Assembly: GCA_937894775.1 (NCBI GenBank) | Contig: CALAXC010000367.1 | Span: 1 to 9,691 of the forward strand | DNA: 9,691 nucleotides | Direction of reading: 5' to 3' | Source of the DNA: an uncultured Clostridia bacterium | GTDB taxonomy: Bacteria > Bacillota > Clostridia > Oscillospirales > CAG-272 | Shown: piece by piece, positions 4,579 to 9,691 of the stretch | Layout of the letters: the number at the start of each line of letters is the position of its first letter | Position numbering within the stretch: the stretch's first letter is position 1 | The notes under the pieces: generated by a model | What the model saw: only the letters and a program-made list of their open reading frames with translations | Database searches by the model: none | Told to the model about the DNA's origin: nothing | Position numbers and translations under genes: made by a program

Positions 4579-7500
4579 TTGAAAATGAAGGTTCAACCCC
4601 AAAATACATATTACCTTGGACTCGATATCGGTACCGAGTCGGTGGGGTATGCAGTAACTGATGCTGATTATAATTTGCGCAAATATAAAGGCGAGCCGAT
4701 TTGGGGGGTAACTACGTTTGATGCGGCATCTCAAAGCGAAGAAAGACGGAGCTTTCGGACTGCTCGCAGACGTCTTGATCGCAGACAGTGGAGACTTCGA
4801 TTGCTCTCTGAGGTGTTTGCCGGTGAAATGGCAAAAGTGGACGATCGTTTCTTTATTCGCCTGCAGGAGAGCGCTCTTTATCGGGATGATGTCAGCAATC
4901 GTTCGGACAGACACATCTATTTCAATGATGACGGTTATAATGACAGCAATTATTTTAAGCAATATCCGACGATTCATCATTTGATCTGTGAACTGATGGA
5001 AAGTGATGAACCGCATGATATTCGACTGGTATATCTCGCGATAGCATGGTTAATAGTCCACAGAGGACATTTTCTTAGCGATATCAGTCAGGATAACGTC
5101 GATGCGGTCAGTAATTTTACTTTTGTTTATCGATCGTTGATGGCGCATTTCGACGGAAACAGTTACGATTACCCCTGGTTGGCCGAGGCAGAAGATATTT
5201 TGAATATCCTTCAGATGAAGTTGGGCGTGTCGGGTAAGGAAAAAGCTTTCGCAAAACTTTTGTATGGTGGGAAAATGCCCAAGGACAAGGCGGAGGATTT
5301 TGATTCAAACGAACTCGAAAGTCATCCGTATAACAGGGCATCGTTATTGAAACTGCTCAGCGGCGGCAAAGTAGCACCTAAGGATCTGTTTCTCTCTGCC
5401 AACAGTGATTATAGTGAGCTATCATCTCTTTCGCTTTCGATGAAAGATGAGGATTTAGAAGCGATTTTGGGCGAACTGGGAGACGACGGCGAAATCGTAA
5501 CTTTACTGAAAGCATTGTATGATGCGGCTACACTGATCGATCTTCTGAATGGTGAAAACAGAATTTCAAAAGCAAAGGTTGCGGTTTACAAACAACATCA
5601 AACCGACTTAAAAACACTGAAGTATCTGATCAAAAAGTACCTCCCTGAAAAGTATACTGAAGTATTTCGAATCGCCAAAAAGGGACTTTGCAACTACGTC
5701 GCATATTCGTACAATGTAAAATCGATTAAAGATCCTCAAGCAATCAAAGACCTGAAAAAAGCAAACAAAGAGGATTTTTGTAAATACATCAAATCGATCG
5801 TAAAAAACATTCATCCCGAAGAGCAGGATGTGAACTATGTAGAGGATATACTGAAGCGTCTCGAACGAAACGCATTTATGCCCAAGCAAGTCGATTCAGA
5901 TAACCGAGTGATTCCGTATCAACTCTATCGTATAGAATTGACCGATATTTTGAAGCGGGCGTCAGGATATTTGCCTTTCTTGACCGAAGCAGATGCTGAT
6001 GGTATTACACCCGCAGAAAAGATCGTGCAGATTTTTGAGTTTCGCGTGCCGTATTTTGTTGGCCCTCTTCACAAGAGCGGTCAAAACACTTGGATCGTGA
6101 AGAAGCCGGGCAAATTATTCCCCTGGAATTTTGATGAGTTGGTCGATCAGGATGCCAGCGAGCAGGAATTTATCCGCCGGCTCATCAATCGCTGCACTTA
6201 CCTTCCTACAGAGGACGTTCTTCCGAAAGATTCTTTGTTGTATTCAAAATTTTGTGTTCTGAATGAGATCAACAATATCAAAATTGACGGCACAAGCATT
6301 CCGGTTGAACTGAAACAGCACATCTATAATGATGTGTTTTTGCAATATTCCCGTGTGACAGTCAAGAAAATCAAGGATTTCTGCATTGCCAACGGATATA
6401 TGACAAGAAACGCCGTACTGGAAGGGCTCGATGTGAATGTACAGTCATCCCTAAGATCCCACATTGATTTCCGTCGACTTCTTTCAAGCGGTAAACTGCG
6501 GGAAGCAGATGTGGAAGCGATTATCGCGCGGTCGGCATATTCTGACAACAAATATCGTTTCAAGCAATGGCTTATAAAGAATTATCCGGATCTTCCTGAA
6601 GAGGATATAGCATATATCGCTTCAAAACGGTATAAGGATTTCGGACGGTTATCGAAAAAGTTCTTGACCGAATTTTACGGTACGGTTGTCAACGGAAACG
6701 GCGAAGCGTTTTCTATCATAGACGGACTATGGAATACTAACTTTAATCTGATGCAATTGCTTTCAGATCAATATACATTTGCTGACGCAGTTTATGCTGC
6801 CAAGCAAGCATTTTATGCTGCAGAGGAATTCTCATTGTCGGACAGGCTCGACAGTATGTACGTATCTAATGCTGTCAAACGTCCGATCGTTCGCACATTC
6901 GATATCGTCTCAGAGGTCAGCAAAGCTATGGGCTGCGCTCCGACGAAAATCTTCGTAGAAATGGCGAGAGGTGCGATCGAAGAACAGAAGGGTAAGCGTA
7001 CTAAATCCAGAAAAGATCAAATTTACGATCTTTACGATACCGTTAAGGACGAAGATCTCAGCGCTTTACGTGCAGAACTTGAGGGAATGGGCGACCAGAT
7101 CGATAATAGATTGCAGAGCGAGCGACTCTATCTGTATTACTTACAGCTTGGCAAATGTATGTACAGCGGAGCGTCGATCAATTTGGATCAGTTGATGAAC
7201 GACAAAATCTACGACGTTGATCATATCTATCCGCAGAGTCTTGTAAAGGATGACAGCATTACCAACAAAGTGTTAGTGCTTTCAACGCTGAATGCAGAAA
7301 AGAGCGATAAATATCCCATTGATCCCGAAATTCAAAAGCGAATGGATGGATATTGGAAAAAGCTTTTGAATAATAAGCTCATCAGCGAAGAAAAGTACAA
7401 GCGTCTGACTAGAAAACACGGTTTTACTGATGAAGAGCGTATGGGCTTTATCAATCGTCAGCTTGTGGAAACACGCCAGTCTACCAAAGCTGTTGCCACA

Positions 7501-8706
7501 TTGCTAAAGGAAAAATATCCCGATTGTGAGATTGTCTATGTGAAGGCGGGACTCGTGTCCGATTTCAGACATCAGTACGATCTACTGAAATCGAGAACGG
7601 TAAACGATCTGCATCATGCTAAAGATGCATATTTGAATATCGTTGTAGGTAACGTGTATGATACGAAATTCTCGAAACATTGGTTCAAGCTTACTGATCA
7701 CTATAATCTGAAAACTGACAAGTTTTTTGCGTATCCTGTGAAGCATCCTGATGGAACAGTGGTGTGGCAGGGAGAAGAATCCATCGGCAATGTCAAGCGA
7801 AACTATCGCAAGAATCATGTGCATATCACAAGGTATGCCTTCTGCCGAAAAGGCGGACTGTTTGATCAGATGCCATTGAAAGCCGCATCAGGGCTTGTAC
7901 CGAGAAAAGCAGGACTGCCAACGGAAAAATATGGAGGATATAATAAACCTACCGCCAGCTTTTTTGTGCTTGTCCAATACAGCGCAGAAAAGAAAATGGA
8001 TGTAATGGTCGTACCGATTGAACTCATGTTTGCTGAACGTTATAAAAACGATGAGACATTCAGAGAAGATTATACCAAACGGACGATTGCCGGTATTATT
8101 GGCAAATCGGTGAATGCGGTTTCCTTTCCGCTTGGCGAGCGCATCCTGAAGGTCAACACAGTGTTTGAACTTGACGGAATTCGGTTGTGCTTATCAGGGA
8201 AAAGCAGTGGTGGTAAGACGCTATTACTGCTCAATGTAATGCCTTTTGTCTGCAGTGCGTCAACCGAAGAATATATCCGATGTATCGAAAAATTCAATGA
8301 ACGTCTGAAGAAGAACGAATCTTTGCGATACGATCCTCACTTCAGTCAGTTATCCGCCGAAAAGAATCTTGCGCTTTATGATCTCTATATCCAAAAGCTG
8401 AGCAGTTGGCCGTACAATAAACGCCCTGCCAATCCCGTTGACACACTTATAAATGGAAGAAATAAGTTTATTGCGCTTAGTGTTCCCGAACAAGCCAAGT
8501 GCCTTGGCAATATTCAGATGATTTTCGGAAAAATAGCAGGCGGAACCGATCTTACGTTGATCGGAGGAGTTGCCAAAGCAGGTGTTACAACGCTCAGTTC
8601 AGCACTTTCCAATTGGAAGAAAACATATTCTGAGGTTCGAATTATTGACCAGTCTGCAGCAGGACTTTACGAACAAAAATCTCAGAATCTGTTGGAGCTG
8701 TTATGA
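4579..8706 (+). CDS. cas9: Cas9, type II CRISPR RNA-guided endonuclease
   Basis: Cas9 cuts double-stranded DNA matched by the crRNA:tracrRNA guide. At 1375 residues it is close to S. pyogenes Cas9 (1368), as expected for a type II-A protein. RuvC-I shows LGLDIGTESVGYAV with D16. The arginine-rich bridge helix follows (about 56-80), then the REC lobe to about 770. RuvC-II has IFVEMARG with E794. HNH has YDVDHIYPQS with H882, then N896 and N905 at the spacing of S. pyogenes H840, N854 and N863. RuvC-III has HHAKDAYLN with H1013 and D1016. KYGGYNKPTASF (about 1117-1128) marks the wedge region. Every recognisable catalytic residue is present, so both nuclease domains look active. The S. pyogenes PAM-reading RKR is not seen at the C-terminus; the equivalent stretch reads GVAKAGVTTL, so the PAM probably differs from NGG. 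Its stop overlaps the cas1 start (ATGA). Confidence 0.98.
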   Translation: MKMKVQPQNTYYLGLDIGTESVGYAVTDADYNLRKYKGEPIWGVTTFDAASQSEERRSFRTARRRLDRRQWRLRLLSEVFAGEMAKVDDRFFIRLQESALYRDDVSNRSDRHIYFNDDGYNDSNYFKQYPTIHHLICELMESDEPHDIRLVYLAIAWLIVHRGHFLSDISQDNVDAVSNFTFVYRSLMAHFDGNSYDYPWLAEAEDILNILQMKLGVSGKEKAFAKLLYGGKMPKDKAEDFDSNELESHPYNRASLLKLLSGGKVAPKDLFLSANSDYSELSSLSLSMKDEDLEAILGELGDDGEIVTLLKALYDAATLIDLLNGENRISKAKVAVYKQHQTDLKTLKYLIKKYLPEKYTEVFRIAKKGLCNYVAYSYNVKSIKDPQAIKDLKKANKEDFCKYIKSIVKNIHPEEQDVNYVEDILKRLERNAFMPKQVDSDNRVIPYQLYRIELTDILKRASGYLPFLTEADADGITPAEKIVQIFEFRVPYFVGPLHKSGQNTWIVKKPGKLFPWNFDELVDQDASEQEFIRRLINRCTYLPTEDVLPKDSLLYSKFCVLNEINNIKIDGTSIPVELKQHIYNDVFLQYSRVTVKKIKDFCIANGYMTRNAVLEGLDVNVQSSLRSHIDFRRLLSSGKLREADVEAIIARSAYSDNKYRFKQWLIKNYPDLPEEDIAYIASKRYKDFGRLSKKFLTEFYGTVVNGNGEAFSIIDGLWNTNFNLMQLLSDQYTFADAVYAAKQAFYAAEEFSLSDRLDSMYVSNAVKRPIVRTFDIVSEVSKAMGCAPTKIFVEMARGAIEEQKGKRTKSRKDQIYDLYDTVKDEDLSALRAELEGMGDQIDNRLQSERLYLYYLQLGKCMYSGASINLDQLMNDKIYDVDHIYPQSLVKDDSITNKVLVLSTLNAEKSDKYPIDPEIQKRMDGYWKKLLNNKLISEEKYKRLTRKHGFTDEERMGFINRQLVETRQSTKAVATLLKEKYPDCEIVYVKAGLVSDFRHQYDLLKSRTVNDLHHAKDAYLNIVVGNVYDTKFSKHWFKLTDHYNLKTDKFFAYPVKHPDGTVVWQGEESIGNVKRNYRKNHVHITRYAFCRKGGLFDQMPLKAASGLVPRKAGLPTEKYGGYNKPTASFFVLVQYSAEKKMDVMVVPIELMFAERYKNDETFREDYTKRTIAGIIGKSVNAVSFPLGERILKVNTVFELDGIRLCLSGKSSGGKTLLLLNVMPFVCSASTEEYIRCIEKFNERLKKNESLRYDPHFSQLSAEKNLALYDLYIQKLSSWPYNKRPANPVDTLINGRNKFIALSVPEQAKCLGNIQMIFGKIAGGTDLTLIGGVAKAGVTTLSSALSNWKKTYSEVRIIDQSAAGLYEQKSQNLLELL

Positions 8707-9164
8707 GCTGGCGAACGATCGTGATTTCCAATCGATGTAAGCTTGACCTCAAGATGGGCTATATGGTTGTGCGGGGTGAAGAAACAAAACGGATTTTCTT
8801 AGATGAGATTGCAGTAGTCTTGATCGAAAATACCGCCGTATCCATGACAGGCTGTCTTCTTTCCGCATTGACCGAAAAGAAGATCAAAGTGATTTTCTGC
8901 GACGAAAAGCGAAATCCCTCTGCCGAACTGATGCCCTATTATGGGAGCCACGATTGCGCTCGCAAGCTGCGTTCACAGATATCGTGGAGTGAAGGAATTA
9001 AAGGGGCAGTGTGGACCGAGATCGTTGCCGAAAAAATCCGCAAACAATCGGAACTCCTTGCCGAAGTTGGCAAGGAGTCCGAGGCGGAGCTGTTACGCGG
9101 CTATATTATGCAACCGGAGTATTGCGACAGCACTAACAGAGAGGGACATGCCGCTAAAGTCTAG
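8703..9164 (+). pseudogene. cas1: Truncated cas1, fused to a CRISPR repeat
   Basis: Cas1 is the integrase that inserts new spacers together with Cas2. This reading frame starts at ATG 8703 in a 4-base overlap with cas9 and follows a GGAG ribosome site. It matches the N-terminal half of type II Cas1: WRTIVISN, VIFCDEKRNPSAELMPYYG, SWSEGIKGAVWTEIVAEKI and TNREGHAAKV. Type II Cas1 proteins are about 290-300 residues; this one ends at residue 153. The first catalytic glutamate (E147, in REGHAA) is kept, but the conserved histidine and second glutamate of the C-terminal domain are lost. The stop TAG is bases 10-12 of a CRISPR repeat, so the end is a deletion junction. The product cannot integrate spacers. 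The N-terminal part should still be translated by coupling to cas9. Confidence 0.93.
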
Positions 9165-9450
9165 TGTAATTTTAGAGGGTACTAAAACAAACGAGGGGCA
9201 ATATCATTCGATTTTGGGTTTGAGAGTAGTGTATTTTAGAGGGTACTAAAACAGAGAAAGACCCCATAACTTACAATAGCATGTTTGAGAGTAGTGTGAT
9301 TTTAGAGGGTACTAAAACTTCGGGCTGGTGGGTGATTATCACGAGAGGATTTGAGAGTAGTGTAATTTTAGAGGGTACTAAAACTCTTCCCACCAACAGT
9401 ATAACACGGAAACCGTTTGAGAGTAGTATAATTATAGAATAGGTTCCCAC
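9162..9450 (+). CRISPR. Type II CRISPR array, 5 repeats and 4 spacers, leaderless
   Basis: The 36-base repeat begins GTTTGAGAGTAGTGTAA and ends GAGGGTACTAAAAC. Repeat 1 (9162-9188) has lost its first 9 bases at the junction with cas1. Repeat 2 (9218-9252) lacks one A. Repeat 3 (9283-9318) has A16 changed to G. Repeat 4 (9349-9384) has G1 changed to A. Repeat 5 (from 9415) is degenerate in its 3' half, the usual sign of the leader-distal end. Spacers are 9189-9217 (29 bases), 9253-9282, 9319-9348 and 9385-9414 (30 each). Pairing with the tracrRNA shows transcription on the + strand, in line with cas9. No leader or promoter is present between cas1 and the array, so guides are probably made from the cas9 transcript. 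I find no spacer match within the window. Confidence 0.95.
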
Positions 9451-9514
9451 TTTAGAACCCCATTTTATTCGGAGTCAAAAGTGGAAATCTTCTGTTGTTA
9501 TCTTTTTGGGAACC
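9442..9514. repeat. Inverted repeats after the array
   Basis: GGTTCCCA (9442-9449) and TGGGAACC (9507-9514) are perfect inverted arms 73 bases end to end. Inside, CCACTTT (9447-9453) pairs with AAAGTGG (9478-9484), and GGTTC (9442-9446) can pair with GAACC (9455-9459). These helices exclude each other. It could be a very small terminal-repeat element or a structured array trailer. I do not recognise it. Confidence 0.45.
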
Positions 9515-9562
9515 GGTGAAATGGACAGAAAGACAGCATAACAATACAAGTGGAAAATAAAA

Positions 9563-9690
9563 AAGCATCCTGAGATGCAAAAAAACTTGTATTTGTCTGT
9601 TATTTGCCGATTTACACACGATTCGCTGGTGTATCTTTTTTGGGCCTGAAACACAAAAAGAAAACCACCCCTTTGGGTTGGTTTTCTTTT
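9563..9690 (+). ncRNA. Candidate structured RNA, copy B
   Basis: This is the second copy of the element at 2058-2180, in the same orientation. The opening hairpin is GCATC/GATGC (9565-9569, 9574-9578), where several base changes relative to copy A keep the helix. GAGATGC (9572-9578) can instead pair with GTATCTT (9630-9636) through two wobbles, matching the alternative helix of copy A. The block TTTTTTGGGCCTGAAACACA is identical in both. The terminator stem (about 9660-9685, arms AAAACCACCC and GGGTTGGTTTT) differs in sequence from copy A but keeps its position and T tract. The function is unknown. The element lies at the end of the CRISPR transcript and would close it. Confidence 0.5.
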
Positions 9691-9691
9691 T
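9660..9691 (+). terminator. Intrinsic terminator of copy B and of the CRISPR transcript
   Basis: GAAAACCACCC pairs with GGGTTGGTTTTC around a short loop, with one G:T pair, followed by TTTTT at the window edge. It is the first strong terminator after cas9, so the cas9-cas1-array transcript may run to this point. Confidence 0.7.

Noticed and set aside
8190..8230. GKSSGGKT in Cas9 resembles a Walker A motif
   Set aside because: It lies in the C-terminal wedge/PAM region of Cas9, with no Walker B or P-loop fold context, and is a chance match.
8941..9249. Open frame of 102 codons overlapping cas1 and the array
   Set aside because: It is in another frame of cas1 and ends within the CRISPR repeats, and its translation is not protein-like.
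9189..9414. Self-targeting by the spacers
   Set aside because: I compared the four spacers by eye with the window and saw no match; the rest of the genome is not available.

Overview
The window looks like an accessory region from a low-GC Gram-positive bacterium, most likely a gut-type member of the Clostridia. The evidence is the AT-rich intergenic DNA, strong AGGAGG ribosome sites, consensus TTGACA/TATAAT promoters, many intrinsic terminators, and a Cas9 and Cas1 that resemble the type II-A proteins of Firmicutes. No species can be named from the sequence.

Layout. Positions 1-287 are AT-rich and show no gene. Positions 288-462 hold a hairpin repeat and a decayed 3' end of an IS3-family transposase. 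Positions 600-2039 encode an AlbA_2 (Schlafen-type) plus GHKL-type ATPase protein with its own promoter. Positions 2058-2180 are a candidate structured RNA ending in a terminator. A GC-rich island of successive hairpins (2186-2400) leads to an initiator tRNA-Met gene (2413-2489) with a bulged base in its T stem, and then to a strong terminator that is the second copy of the hairpin repeat. A complete IS3-family element with a single-ORF transposase runs leftward (about 2582-3866). Positions 3867-4363 hold a promoter, a frameshifted gene fragment and a long perfect terminator.

The main content is a type II CRISPR-Cas locus (4364-9450). A consensus promoter at 4364-4392 faces cas9. The tracrRNA gene lies on the opposite strand inside the cas9 leader, and its promoter overlaps the cas9 ribosome site. 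Cas9 (1375 aa) keeps all recognisable RuvC and HNH catalytic residues. It overlaps cas1 by ATGA, but cas1 stops after 153 codons because a deletion has joined it to the middle of a CRISPR repeat, and the repeat supplies the stop codon. The rest of cas1, cas2, any csn2 gene and the leader are gone. A five-repeat, four-spacer array follows with no gap. The likely result is an interference-only locus: the nuclease, tracrRNA and guides remain, adaptation is lost, and the array probably depends on read-through from cas9.

A second copy of the structured RNA element (9563-9690) closes the window. It aligns without gaps to 2058-2154, and its terminal hairpin has a different sequence but the same form. 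This pair and the cas1-repeat fusion are the two most interesting signals.
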